A DNA stretch of 64,000 nucleotides from SHZL01 sp031362985 (GCA_031362985.1 JANLTO010000160.1:21091-85090), one strand, 5' to 3'; numbered from the stretch's first letter, positions 9,550 to 18,143 are shown. Made by a program: numbers and translations. The notes: a model not told the origin generated them from the letters alone.

Positions 9550-9876
9550 TTGAGCGACAAAATAACCCACGTAACAGACGCCAGCTTTGCACAGGAAGTT
9601 CTGCAAGCTAACGGGCCCGTACTTGTGGATTATTGGGCAGAATGGTGTGGACCGTGCAAAATGATTGGTCCAATCGTTGAAGAAATTGCCAATGAGTATG
9701 GTGGTCGCCTGAAAGTAGCCAAAATGGATATCGACAGCAACAACCAGACACCGCAGCAGTACAGCATTCGAGGCATTCCCACGCTTATGATTTTCAAGGA
9801 CGGCAAGGTACAGGCAACAAAAGTGGGTGCGCTTACCAAGGGACAACTCAAGGCATTTGTTGACGAAGTAGTCTGA
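9550..9876 (+). CDS. trxA: Thioredoxin 1
   Basis: Small cytoplasmic disulfide reductase, 108 residues. The start is a TTG at 9550: the translation then reads (M)SDKITHVTD, aligning with the N terminus of E. coli thioredoxin (MSDKIIHLTD), and GGGAGGAA lies 5 nt upstream. An in-frame ATG at 9454 would add 32 residues unlike any thioredoxin and has no better ribosome site. The active site WCGPC is at 32-36; the cis-Pro loop is RGIPT. It sits between divergent rhlB and downstream rho, the conserved neighbourhood. Confidence 0.96.
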   Translation: MSDKITHVTDASFAQEVLQANGPVLVDYWAEWCGPCKMIGPIVEEIANEYGGRLKVAKMDIDSNNQTPQQYSIRGIPTLMIFKDGKVQATKVGALTKGQLKAFVDEVV

Positions 9877-10207
9877 TACTGCGAGCCCGACCGCAGGCAA
9901 ACGATGGCGGAGATACCCGACCTGGTGCGTTAATGACTGGACGTTGCAATAATATCGTGCTAGTTTTACACACATCAGGCCGTGATTCCGGCCCGGCAGA
10001 CAAACTTCCCTTTTTTAAAACTGGTTCGTTAATAGAGCGATTCAGCTAAACGCAAAGCTTTATATTGTTTCCGGAAGCACGTTTGCCGCTACCGGTCGAA
10101 CTGTTTAACCACAACTTTCATTTACCCCATTCCGGGCATACGCTCAATCATCCTGAGAATCTTCCAGTCAACTTACACGTCCTTCGTCAAAGAGTATCAA
10201 TAACTCC
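9877..10207 (+). promoter_or_regulatory. rho leader region, C-rich and G-poor
   Basis: 331 nt between trxA and rho with no credible gene. It contains a 5-bp hairpin GGCCG/CGGCC (9978-9993) with a T run only about 18 nt later. The last 100 nt before rho (about 10105-10207) are visibly rich in C and poor in G. C-over-G stretches are typical Rho loading (rut) sites, and E. coli rho is autoregulated by termination in its leader. A rut role here is inference. Confidence 0.45.
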
Positions 10208-11464
10208 ATGAACCTCACTGAACTCAAACAAAAACCTGTCTCCGAACTACTTCAGATTGCCAACGAAATGGGACTGGAAGGCGTGGCGCGCTCGCGCAAG
10301 CAAGACGTCATATTCTCCATTCTCAAAGCGCACGCCAAAGGTGGAGACAGCATTTTCGGGGACGGTGTAGTGGAAATCCTCCAGGATGGATTCGGCTTTT
10401 TGCGGTCAGCCGACAGCTCTTACCTTGCTGGCCCCGATGACATCTATGTCTCGCCCAGTCAGATCAGACGATTTGCATTGCGCACAGGGGACATGGTTTC
10501 CGGCAAAATCCGCCCGCCAAAGGACAGCGAGAGATACTTTGCTCTGCTAAAGGTTCAGGAAATTAATTATGAGCCGCCTGAAGCCGCCAAGAGCAAAATA
10601 CTTTTTGAAAACCTGACCCCTGAGTTCCCTACCGAAGCATTCAAACTGGAACGCGGGAATGGCAGCACCGAGGATGTCACCGCCCGGATTATTGACCTGG
10701 TCTCCCCGATCGGGATGGGACAACGTGGCCTAATCGTATCGCCACCAAAAGCAGGTAAAACGATAATGTTGCAAAATATCGCAACCAGTATTCGAGCCAA
10801 CAGCCCCGATTCGCGAATGATCATCTTGTTGATCGACGAGCGACCTGAAGAAGTCACGGAAATGCAGCGATCGGTAGACGCAGAGGTAATTTCAAGTACT
10901 TTCGATGAACCTGCCTCACGCCATGTTCAGGTAGCCGAAATGGTAATTGAGCGGGCGAAACGCCTGGTTGAACATAAGCTACACGTGGTCATCCTGCTCG
11001 ATTCCATCACGCGCCTCGCTCGCGCCTACAACACGGTTGCTCCATCTTCCGGAAAAGTCCTGACCGGTGGCGTGGATGCCAATGCTTTGCAAAGACCCAA
11101 AAGATTCTTCGGTGCGGCCAGAAATGTGACAGAGGGCGGATCGCTTACCATCATCGCAACGGCGCTCGTTGATACGGGCTCAAAGATGGACGAAGTGATC
11201 TATGAGGAATTCAAAGGCACGGGAAACATGGAAATCCACCTGAACCGCCGCATAGCGGAACGGCGCACGTATCCGGCAATTGACATCAATCGCTCCGGAA
11301 CACGGCGTGAAGAACTCATGATCAGCTCGGATCAATTACAGAAAATGTGGATTTTGCGCAAACTACTCCACCCCATGGACGAAGCCCAGGCGATAGAGTT
11401 CATGCTGGACAAAATGAAAGCGACCAAGACCAACGAAGAATTCTTCAGTTTCATGAAGCGCTAG
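10208..11464 (+). CDS. rho: Transcription termination factor Rho
   Basis: Hexameric ATP-dependent RNA translocase that ends transcription; 418 residues, the usual length. The N-terminal helical domain (MNLTELKQKPVSELLQIANE) is followed by the OB-fold RNA-binding site with GFGFLR (61-66) and IYVSPSQIRRF (79-89). The ATPase core has SPPKAGKT (178-185), Walker B VVILLDSITRLAR, and Q and R loops (TGGVDANALQ). No insertion is present in the N-terminal domain, unlike actinobacterial Rho. It follows trxA and ends at a strong terminator shared with the convergent prpD gene. Confidence 0.98.
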   Translation: MNLTELKQKPVSELLQIANEMGLEGVARSRKQDVIFSILKAHAKGGDSIFGDGVVEILQDGFGFLRSADSSYLAGPDDIYVSPSQIRRFALRTGDMVSGKIRPPKDSERYFALLKVQEINYEPPEAAKSKILFENLTPEFPTEAFKLERGNGSTEDVTARIIDLVSPIGMGQRGLIVSPPKAGKTIMLQNIATSIRANSPDSRMIILLIDERPEEVTEMQRSVDAEVISSTFDEPASRHVQVAEMVIERAKRLVEHKLHVVILLDSITRLARAYNTVAPSSGKVLTGGVDANALQRPKRFFGAARNVTEGGSLTIIATALVDTGSKMDEVIYEEFKGTGNMEIHLNRRIAERRTYPAIDINRSGTRREELMISSDQLQKMWILRKLLHPMDEAQAIEFMLDKMKATKTNEEFFSFMKR

Positions 11465-11479
11465 TTGGCGCAGGTAGCT

Positions 11480-11512
11480 AAAAAAAGGCCGCTGTGTAGC
11501 GGCCTTTTTTTT
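11480..11512. terminator. Bidirectional Rho-independent terminator between rho and prpD
   Basis: A perfect 7-bp stem GGCCGCT / AGCGGCC (11487-11493 and 11498-11504) with a 4-nt loop, flanked by an A run on the left (11480-11486) and a T run on the right (11505-11512). It works on either strand, as expected between convergent genes. Confidence 0.92.
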
Positions 11513-11527
11513 GCAGATGGGAACAGG

Positions 11528-12976
11528 CTACATGACCCATTCGTCCACAAAATCGGGTACCGGTGTGCTTTCAAGCCTGGCTTGGGTTGCGCACAAGGCG
11601 TCAATCTCAACAGCCCGATTTGACCCCAGATGTGCAGCAACAGCATCACGGAATTTTTCCACAAGCAAGGGAATTCCTTCCTCACGCCGGCGGCGATGCC
11701 CCACCGGATAACTTACTTCCACCCTTTCGCTGCTGCTGCCATCCTTGAAAAAAACCTGCACGGCATTTCCAATACCGCGTTTTTGCGGATCAAAATAATC
11801 CGTCGTAAATTTCTTGTTTTCACTCACCACCATCTTGTCGCGTAATGCATCAATTCTGGAATCAGCAGCAACATCGTCATTATAGCTCTCGGCCGTCAGC
11901 GCTCCGAAAATGAGCGGTGCTGCGACCATATACTGGATGCAATGATCACGATCTGCATAATTGTCCAGAGGCCCGGTCTTATCGATGATTCGAACCCCCG
12001 CTTCCTGCGTTTCAATCGTTATTTTCTCAATATCATCAATCCGGTCTTTCACCGTTGGATGCAATGTCATTGCGCATTCAACCGCGGTCTGCGCATGAAA
12101 CTCAGCAGGAAAGGAAATTTTGAAAAGGACGTTTTCCATCACATAGCTGCCATAAGTGCGCTGGAACTGGAATGGCTGGCCTTTGAAGAGAACGTCGTAG
12201 AACCCCCAAACGTCGGCGGTGAGAGCGGACGGGTAGCCCATCTCGCCGCGTAACACAAGTAGAGCCAGGGTTACAGCCCGCCGGCACGCGTCGCCAGCTG
12301 CCCAGCTTTTTCGCGAACCTGTATTGGGTGCATGCCGGTACGTGCGTAATGCGCCACCATCTATCCATGCGTTTGAAACCGCATCTATGACCTGGTCCCT
12401 TGTGCCCCCCAGCATGCGGGTTACAACAGCTGTCGATGCCACCCTCACCAGCAAAACGTGATCCAGGCCGACCCGGTTGAAGCTGTTTTCCAAGGCCAAC
12501 ACACCCTGGATTTCATGTGCCTTGATCATGGCCGTCAGCACATGTTTCATCGTCAAAGGCGCTTTGCCTTCCGAAATATTCCTGTGCGACACGTAGTCTG
12601 CCACCGCAAGTATCGCTCCGAGGTTGTCAGAGGGATGTCCCCACTCTGCTGCCAGCCAGGTATCGTTGAAATCGAGGTAACGAATCAGCACACCCAGGTT
12701 GAATGCCGCCTGTGGGGGATCCAGTTGATATGAAGATCCAGGAACCCGGGACCCGTTCAGCATCTCAGCGCCAGGCACGACGGGGCCAAGCAAGCGAGTA
12801 CAACCCGGGAACTTCATCGCCAACATCGCGCAGGCCAGGCTGTCCATGAGACAGTAGCGCGCCGTCGAGTAAGCTTCCTCACTCACTATTTCGTAGGCGC
12901 AAACGTATTCGGCAATATCGACAAGTACCTGGTCGGGTTTGGGTCGCTGCGCGGTTCGGATTCCAACGTGTAACAT
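11528..12976 (-). CDS. prpD: 2-methylcitrate dehydratase (MmgE/PrpD family)
   Basis: Dehydrates 2-methylcitrate to 2-methyl-cis-aconitate in the methylcitrate cycle that removes propionyl-CoA. 482 residues, matching E. coli PrpD (483). The stretches CLMDSLACAM, LDPPQAAFN, LDFNDTWLAAEWGHPSDNLG and RTYRHAPNTGSRKSWA are typical of true PrpD rather than the more distant MmgE/iminodisuccinate epimerase branch. The ATG at 12976 has GAGAGAG upstream. prpC and prpB are on the same strand 2 kb further on, separated by three genes on the other strand, so prpD must have its own promoter. No prpE or methylaconitate isomerase is visible. Confidence 0.93.
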   Translation of the reverse strand: MLHVGIRTAQRPKPDQVLVDIAEYVCAYEIVSEEAYSTARYCLMDSLACAMLAMKFPGCTRLLGPVVPGAEMLNGSRVPGSSYQLDPPQAAFNLGVLIRYLDFNDTWLAAEWGHPSDNLGAILAVADYVSHRNISEGKAPLTMKHVLTAMIKAHEIQGVLALENSFNRVGLDHVLLVRVASTAVVTRMLGGTRDQVIDAVSNAWIDGGALRTYRHAPNTGSRKSWAAGDACRRAVTLALLVLRGEMGYPSALTADVWGFYDVLFKGQPFQFQRTYGSYVMENVLFKISFPAEFHAQTAVECAMTLHPTVKDRIDDIEKITIETQEAGVRIIDKTGPLDNYADRDHCIQYMVAAPLIFGALTAESYNDDVAADSRIDALRDKMVVSENKKFTTDYFDPQKRGIGNAVQVFFKDGSSSERVEVSYPVGHRRRREEGIPLLVEKFRDAVAAHLGSNRAVEIDALCATQARLESTPVPDFVDEWVM

Positions 12977-13108
12977 GAGCAGGTCTCTCTCAATGATTAA
13001 ATGAAGCCGCTATTTTACGCGACTGTGCCTGAAGTAACGAAGCGGTTTTCAAAGTTTCCGTTTAGCACAACACAGTTCTAAGCTAGCCCCCAACCCGTTC
13101 AAACAGTC

Positions 13109-13137
13109 GTTTCACTGCCCGGCCGCCATGCTATAGT
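13109..13137 (+). promoter_or_regulatory. Candidate promoter of the cytochrome b561-YceI operon
   Basis: TATAGT at 13132-13137 lies 29 nt before the GTG start; 17 nt upstream is GTTTCA (13109-13114), only half matching a -35 hexamer. It lies in the divergent gap with prpD. Confidence 0.3.
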
Positions 13138-13165
13138 TTTCCGAATCTTGGCTTCCAGGTGAATT

Positions 13166-13705
13166 GTGCTGCGAAATACGACGTCAAGTTGGGGGCGTGT
13201 GTCGCGATACCTGCATTGGGTAATGGCAGCCTTGCTTTTGAGTCAAATTTTCCTAGGCCGGTATGCAAATGCGCTGGAGCGATCACCGGAGAAATTGAAT
13301 CTCATGATGGTGCACAAGTCCATTGGTATCTGTTTGCTTTTACTTGTGCTGATTCGATTAGTATGGATACGGATCAGCCCGGCACCCGAATCATTGCCCG
13401 GCACAGCAAATTGGACGCGGCTTTTATCCCGGCTGAGCCATGCAGCCCTTTATGCATTGATGATCACCATCCCATTGAGTGGCTGGCTGATGAATTCCGC
13501 AAAAAACGTTCCCTTGAGTTTGTTCCGGGTGGTGCCGTGGCCGAACCTGATGCAACCGGATGCGGGTCTGGGAAAAACTTTTGAATTCTGGCATAACCAG
13601 TTGGTCACGCTGTTGTTGGCACTCCTCAGCATTCATGTTGCCGCTGCTTTATGGCACCACGTCTCGCGCGGTGATGCCACCCTGCGGCGAATGCTGGGCC
13701 GGTGA
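13166..13705 (+). CDS. Cytochrome b561 family diheme membrane protein
   Basis: Four-helix membrane cytochrome that probably moves electrons between the quinone pool and a periplasmic partner. 179 residues; GTG start at 13166 with AGGTG upstream. Hydrophobic helices lie at about 18-36, 52-70, 92-110 and 145-163. Histidines H17, H50, H143 and H157 match the bis-His heme ligand pattern of E. coli CybB/YceJ. Its stop overlaps the start of the next gene (GTGA, 4 nt). Pairing of a b561 with YceI proteins occurs widely (yceJ-yceI in E. coli), so the three-gene unit is probably one functional module. The physiological substrate cannot be read from sequence. Confidence 0.9.
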   Translation: MLRNTTSSWGRVSRYLHWVMAALLLSQIFLGRYANALERSPEKLNLMMVHKSIGICLLLLVLIRLVWIRISPAPESLPGTANWTRLLSRLSHAALYALMITIPLSGWLMNSAKNVPLSLFRVVPWPNLMQPDAGLGKTFEFWHNQLVTLLLALLSIHVAAALWHHVSRGDATLRRMLGR

Positions 13706-14283
13706 AAACGTTTATGACCTGCCGCGCGCGGGTACCAGGCATGATAGCTGCAGTGGCGGTGCTGATTGCTGTTCCGGCTAATGCTGAGCAATGGAATTCG
13801 ATCCCGGCAGACAGCTCGCTGGAATTTATCGTGACATTCGAAGGAGCTGAATCCGCAGGAAGATTCGATTCCTTTGCAGCAGAGGTGGAGTTTGATGCGG
13901 AAAAAGGCAAGCCGTCTGCCCTTCGTGTGACTGTTGATGTTCGTTCAGCAACCCTGTCGAGCGTGGAACTGGACGAGGCTATTGCTGAAGAAGCGTGGTT
14001 TAACTCAACTGCCTACCCCGAGGCAAATTTTACCAGTAAAGCGATACACCAGACCGGAGAGCAGCAGTTCCTTGCCCAAGGCGTGGTGTCAATAAAAGGC
14101 ACCAAACAGGAATTGGATCTTCCACTACATGTGTCAATCCAAGGGAACATTGTGGAATTGACCGGTACGGTCATTCTTTCCAGGGCAGATTTCGGGATTG
14201 GCAGCGGCGAATGGCAGAGCGACTCTTCCATAAGTCACCGGGTAGGCGTAAGGTTCAGGGTATTTATGCAGAGAGCTGAATAA
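13702..14283 (+). CDS. Periplasmic YceI family protein (first paralogue)
   Basis: YceI proteins have a lipocalin-like beta-barrel that binds polyisoprenoids or quinones. 193 residues; GTG start overlapping the b561 stop by 4 nt. A signal peptide ends at VPANA (about residue 28), so export to the periplasm is likely. The mature part shows the family pattern: IPADSSLEF at the start, DVRSATLSS, EEAWFNSTAYPEANFTSKAI, SIKGTKQELDLPL and ISHRVGVRF at the end. Its stop codon shares one base with the next start (TAATG). Closely coupled to b561, hence probably its electron or quinone partner (inference). Confidence 0.9.
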   Translation: MKTFMTCRARVPGMIAAVAVLIAVPANAEQWNSIPADSSLEFIVTFEGAESAGRFDSFAAEVEFDAEKGKPSALRVTVDVRSATLSSVELDEAIAEEAWFNSTAYPEANFTSKAIHQTGEQQFLAQGVVSIKGTKQELDLPLHVSIQGNIVELTGTVILSRADFGIGSGEWQSDSSISHRVGVRFRVFMQRAE

Positions 14284-15005
14284 TGTTCAGACGACTGCCT
14301 GTAATGCTGATTCTCGCTCTGGTTTCCTGTACTCCGCACACCTATCGACTCGCACATGCGCCGTCCACTCTTCCCGAGTTCCCACTCGAGAAATACCTCA
14401 GCGCGGATAAAGGCAGTGTGTACGAAATCACAGGCAGCGATTCCTACGCAAATGTCCTGGTTCAGCGCGGGGGTAAGCTGGCACGATTTGGTCACGATCA
14501 TGTGGTTTCAGCCCGCAATATCTACGGCTACGTTAAAGTTACTGACCATAGCCTTGAGGGCTCTTGCTCGGATATGCGCATTGATCTGGTTACCCTGGTG
14601 GTTGATGACCCGCTTACCAGGAAAGAATTTGACCTGGACACCGAGCCAAGCCAGGAAGATATTCAAAACACGACAGAGAATATGCAGAGTAAAGTTCTTG
14701 AGTCCGACAAGTGGCCGCAGACCCACCTTGAGATAACCGTCACAGGCGGCACGCTGGACAAAATGGAGGCTGATCTAACCATTGCTCTCCATGGCCAGGC
14801 ACTGGCGCTTCCGATAGTCATTCATATTGATGAATTCACGCCGGACCACTTGCTCGCAAGCGGCTCATTCAGCCTGCTGCAAAGCGTCTTTGGAATCAAG
14901 CCTTTCAGTGTATTGGGAGGCGCGTTGTACGTTGAAGATACTCTAGCAATTGATTACCGCCTGGCCGCCCAGCGGGTCTTTCCTGCTGCCGAATCGGAAA
15001 ACTGA
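14283..15005 (+). CDS. YceI-like lipoprotein (second paralogue)
   Basis: 240 residues with a lipoprotein signal: a hydrophobic N terminus ending LALVSC, lipid-modified Cys16. The C-terminal part carries YceI features: GGKLARFGHDHVVSA, WPQTHLEITVTGG, ADLTIALHGQALALPI and SFSLLQSVFGIKPF. The His-rich FGHDHVV element is typical of a divergent YceI branch. It follows the first YceI protein with a 1-nt overlap and is the last gene of the operon, converging on prpC. The two YceI copies differ greatly, one soluble and one membrane-anchored, suggesting different roles rather than a recent duplication. Confidence 0.82.
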   Translation: MFRRLPVMLILALVSCTPHTYRLAHAPSTLPEFPLEKYLSADKGSVYEITGSDSYANVLVQRGGKLARFGHDHVVSARNIYGYVKVTDHSLEGSCSDMRIDLVTLVVDDPLTRKEFDLDTEPSQEDIQNTTENMQSKVLESDKWPQTHLEITVTGGTLDKMEADLTIALHGQALALPIVIHIDEFTPDHLLASGSFSLLQSVFGIKPFSVLGGALYVEDTLAIDYRLAAQRVFPAAESEN

Positions 15006-15013
15006 CGTCCCGG

Positions 15014-15047
15014 GCATCCCCGCCGGCCTCAGGGGGTGCCGGGATGC
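15014..15047. other. Inverted repeat between convergent yceI and prpC genes
   Basis: GCATCCC (15014-15020 region) pairs with GGGATGC (15041-15047) around a GC-rich loop. It sits between convergent genes where a terminator is expected, but no T run follows on either strand. Confidence 0.35.
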
Positions 15048-15070
15048 GATGCACAGTTTAGTCGCCGGGG

Positions 15071-16192
15071 CTATCGGCTTTCTATAGGCACGTACGCCCT
15101 TTCGGGCGGACCGATATAATCGGCGCCAGGCCGGATAATTCGATTGTTGGCACGCTGCTCAAAACAATGCGCTGACCACCCGCTTGCCCTGGACATGACA
15201 AAAATGGGCGTAAACAACTTGGTTGGAATGCCCATAAAATGGTATGCGCTGGCATGGAAGAAATCAGCGTTGGCAAACATGTTTTTTCGCTCTTTCATGG
15301 TGTGCTCAACAGCCTCGGATACCTCGTATAACAATTCACCGTTTACCTGTTGGGAGAGCTTTCTCGACCACTGCTTGATAACCGCATTGCGTGGGTCCCG
15401 CAAGCGATACACCGCATGGCCAAAGCCCATGATCAGTTCCTTCGCCTCGAGTTTCCGGATTACCTCAGCAACGGCCTGATCGACTGAAGTGTACTTCTCA
15501 AGCATGTCCATGGCTGCCTCATTGGCTCCTCCATGGAGTGGGCCACGTAAAGATCCAATGGCCGCAGTAACACACGAATAGAGATCCGACAGGGTTGATG
15601 CGCATACTCGCGCAGTAAAAGTCGAAGCATTGAATTCGTGTTCGGCGTAAAGGATTAAAGAGGCATCCATGACTCGACTTTCCAGATCAACGGGCGCCTT
15701 TCCGTGCAACAAATGCAGGAAGTGGGCGCCGATGCTTTCGTCATCTGTTTGCGTCTCGATCCGCACTCCGTCGTGGCTGTAGCGGTACCAATAAGCTGCG
15801 ATAGACGGGAACGCGGCCAGTAGCCTCTCCGCAACATCCATCTGACGGGAAAAACCACCCTCAGGCTCAAGGTTGCCGAGGAAAGAACAGCCCGTTCGCA
15901 TCACGTCCATCGGGTGGGTGTTCGCCGGAATCCGCTCCAGCACTTCCCTCAAGGCCGAAGGCAGCCCACGCAGGCTGATCAGCCGGGTTTTCCAGGCAGC
16001 CAGTTCATCCAAAGTGGGCAAGTGGCCCTTAAGCAAGAGATGTGCGACTTCATAAAAAGTTGATTGCTCGGCAAGGTCTACAACATCATAACCCCTGTAC
16101 CGGAGGCTGTTCCCTTCGGCCCCCACGGTACATATGGCTGTTTGACCGGCCGATTGGCCGCGTAGACCTGCCCCTGTATTTTTGTCAGCCAT
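15071..16192 (-). CDS. prpC: 2-methylcitrate synthase (citrate synthase family)
   Basis: Condenses propionyl-CoA with oxaloacetate to 2-methylcitrate. Start set at ATG 16192 (MADKNTGAGLRGQSAG, 373 residues) because GAGGGAG lies just upstream and the first residues align with PrpC; an open frame extends 40 codons further without a good site. The family catalytic triad is visible: His in LHGGANEAA, His in GFGHAVYR, Asp in ADFFHASAYH. RGYDVVDLAEQSTFYEVAHLLL is typical of the short, non-allosteric citrate synthase branch. The identity as methylcitrate rather than plain citrate synthase rests on the 8-nt overlap with prpB upstream. The protein may accept acetyl-CoA as well. Confidence 0.92.
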   Translation of the reverse strand: MADKNTGAGLRGQSAGQTAICTVGAEGNSLRYRGYDVVDLAEQSTFYEVAHLLLKGHLPTLDELAAWKTRLISLRGLPSALREVLERIPANTHPMDVMRTGCSFLGNLEPEGGFSRQMDVAERLLAAFPSIAAYWYRYSHDGVRIETQTDDESIGAHFLHLLHGKAPVDLESRVMDASLILYAEHEFNASTFTARVCASTLSDLYSCVTAAIGSLRGPLHGGANEAAMDMLEKYTSVDQAVAEVIRKLEAKELIMGFGHAVYRLRDPRNAVIKQWSRKLSQQVNGELLYEVSEAVEHTMKERKNMFANADFFHASAYHFMGIPTKLFTPIFVMSRASGWSAHCFEQRANNRIIRPGADYIGPPERAYVPIESR

Positions 16193-17093
16193 TTTCTCCC
16201 TCTTCGTCCAAGCCAAGGCTTTTGTCCGCCGCAAACAATTCATCAAGCTTACGTTCATAGTCGTGATATGCAAGATACTCATAGAGTTCGGCACGCGTTT
16301 GCATGATCTCAATCACATCGCGCTGATGACCATCATTTAAAAGAGCCTTATAGACCAGTTCTGCTGCCCGGTTCATCGCGCGGTAGGCAGAGCAACAGTA
16401 CAAGACAATATCCACGCCAGCGGAACCCAGCTCGGGCGTGGTAAAAAGGGGTGTATGTCCGAACTCGGTGATGTTTGCCAGTATAGGTACTTGCACAGCC
16501 TGCTTGAAAAGCGTGTACTGCGCCAACTCCCGCATGGCTTCCGGGAAAACCATGTCGGCGCCTGCCTCAACACAGGCAACCGCCCGTTCCACGGTTTTTT
16601 CCATGCCCTCGACAGCAAGCGCATCCGTGCGCGCCATGATGACAAACCTGTCGTCGCAGCGTGCATCTACCGCTGCTTTGATGCGGTCTACCATTTCAGC
16701 CTGTGATACCACTGCTTTTCCCGGTCTATGGCCGCAGCGTTTGCTGGCCACCTGATCTTCGATATGCATACCTGCCGCGCCCGCACGGATGAGGGAACGC
16801 ACGGTGCGGGCAATGCTGAAAGCACCTCCAAAGCCGGTGTCAGCGTCAACCAGCAGGGGAAGGTCACAGGCTTGGGTGACACGGGTTACTTCAGTGAGGA
16901 CATCGTCCAGCGTGGATATTCCCAAGTCTGGCAGTCCCAGGGAGTTAGCTGCTAGGCCCCCTCCTGACAGGTAGATCGCTTTATGGCCAATTGATTTTGC
17001 CATGCGCGCAGTGTAGGCGTTGATGGTTCCGACCACCTGAAGCGGAGCGTGGTCTGCCACCGCGAGTCGCAGCAGAGAACCAGCAGACTTCAA
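16185..17093 (-). CDS. prpB: 2-methylisocitrate lyase
   Basis: Cleaves 2-methylisocitrate to pyruvate and succinate, the last step of the methylcitrate cycle. 302 residues, the usual size for PrpB. The catalytic loop KRCGHRPGK (118-126) holds the active-site Cys120; LLVDADTGFGG (80-90) supplies Mg-binding Asp residues; the N-terminal segment ends in NAYTARMAKSIG. The motif KRCGH, LVDADTGFG and the size favour PrpB over isocitrate lyase, oxaloacetate decarboxylase or PEP mutase. It overlaps mdh upstream by 4 nt (ATGA) and prpC downstream by 8 nt, so the three genes are translationally coupled. Confidence 0.95.
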   Translation of the reverse strand: MKSAGSLLRLAVADHAPLQVVGTINAYTARMAKSIGHKAIYLSGGGLAANSLGLPDLGISTLDDVLTEVTRVTQACDLPLLVDADTGFGGAFSIARTVRSLIRAGAAGMHIEDQVASKRCGHRPGKAVVSQAEMVDRIKAAVDARCDDRFVIMARTDALAVEGMEKTVERAVACVEAGADMVFPEAMRELAQYTLFKQAVQVPILANITEFGHTPLFTTPELGSAGVDIVLYCCSAYRAMNRAAELVYKALLNDGHQRDVIEIMQTRAELYEYLAYHDYERKLDELFAADKSLGLDEEGENG

Positions 17094-18067
17094 AGCAGGT
17101 CCTCGACTGCGGCGCGCTCCTCGCGTAACTCATTTTCACTGGCATTCATGCGTTCGCGACTGAACGAGTCGATTTCGAGACCCTGGACAATCTCATAATC
17201 ACCGTTCTTACATACACAAGGATATGAGTAAATCACGCCAGGCTCAATTCCATAGCTGCCGTCAGAAGGAACAGCCATTGAAACCCAATCCGATTCATGC
17301 GTACCCAATTGCCAACTGCGCATGTGGTCGATGGCGGCTGATGCTGCCGATGCTGCACTCGAGGCTCCGCGCGCCTTGATAATAGCCGCGCCCCGTTGTT
17401 GTACATCCGGGATGAACTGGTCGCGGTACCAGTTCTGCTCTACCAAGCTGGAAGCAGCTACGCCGTTTACCTCTGCAAACCTGATATCCGGATACTGGGT
17501 CGAGGAATGGTTACCCCAGATAATCATCTTGCGGATGGAAGCATGATGAGTACCGGTCTTTGCCGCCAATTGGGCTAGCGCGCGGTTGTGGTCCAGCCGG
17601 GTCATGGCAGTAAAGTTCCTTGGGTTAAGATCAGGCGCGGCGGCACGGGCAATCAAGGCATTGGTATTGGCGGGATTTCCGACCACCAGGACTTTGATGT
17701 TCCGGTTGGCCAAGGCATTCATTGCCCTGCCTTGCGGGCCGAATATTTTCCCATTGGCCGACAAAAGATCTTTGCGTTCCATGCCTGGCCCGCGCGGGCG
17801 CGCTCCAACCAACAACGCGAAATCTGCATCCCGGAAAGCAGTTTCTGCATCATCAGTGGCCACTGTTCCCGCCAGAAGAGGAAATGCGGCGTCTTGCAAT
17901 TCCATTTCGACGCCATGCAAACCGGCCAAGGCAGGAGTGACTTCCAGCATGTGCAACAAAATTTGCTGGTCAGGGCCAAACATGTCACCGGCGGCGATGC
18001 GGAAACACAGTTGGTAGCCTATTTGACCGGCGGCGCCTGTGACGACTACGCGAACGGGAGATTTCAT
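17090..18067 (-). CDS. mdh: NAD-dependent malate dehydrogenase
   Basis: Oxidises malate to oxaloacetate in the TCA cycle. ATG at 18067 is chosen (MKSPVRVVVTGAAGQIGYQL, 325 residues) because AAGGAG lies 6-7 nt before it; the frame opens 6 codons earlier. Rossmann motif GAAGQIG (11-17), substrate loop ARPRGPGMERKDLL, VGNPANTNA, catalytic Asp/His in TRLDHNRA and IWGNHSSTQYPD. This is the longer MDH subtype that resembles eukaryotic cytosolic enzymes, common in beta- and some gammaproteobacteria, not the E. coli type. It is first in the mdh-prpB-prpC operon; it regenerates oxaloacetate, the acceptor used by PrpC, from the succinate that PrpB releases. Confidence 0.96.
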   Translation of the reverse strand: MKSPVRVVVTGAAGQIGYQLCFRIAAGDMFGPDQQILLHMLEVTPALAGLHGVEMELQDAAFPLLAGTVATDDAETAFRDADFALLVGARPRGPGMERKDLLSANGKIFGPQGRAMNALANRNIKVLVVGNPANTNALIARAAAPDLNPRNFTAMTRLDHNRALAQLAAKTGTHHASIRKMIIWGNHSSTQYPDIRFAEVNGVAASSLVEQNWYRDQFIPDVQQRGAAIIKARGASSAASAASAAIDHMRSWQLGTHESDWVSMAVPSDGSYGIEPGVIYSYPCVCKNGDYEIVQGLEIDSFSRERMNASENELREERAAVEDLL

Positions 18068-18143
18068 GCCAAACTCCTTGCGCAAATATACGATTTTTTA
18101 GAGAGAACATCAGCCAGCTTGGAGTAGGCTGTAAAAACGGTTC

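Noticed and set aside
9978..9993. Terminator after trxA
   Set aside because: Only a 5-bp stem and the T run is about 18 nt away, so intrinsic termination is unlikely.
17588..18127. 179-codon plus-strand frame opposite mdh
   Set aside because: Shadow of mdh; residue pattern has no recognisable domain.
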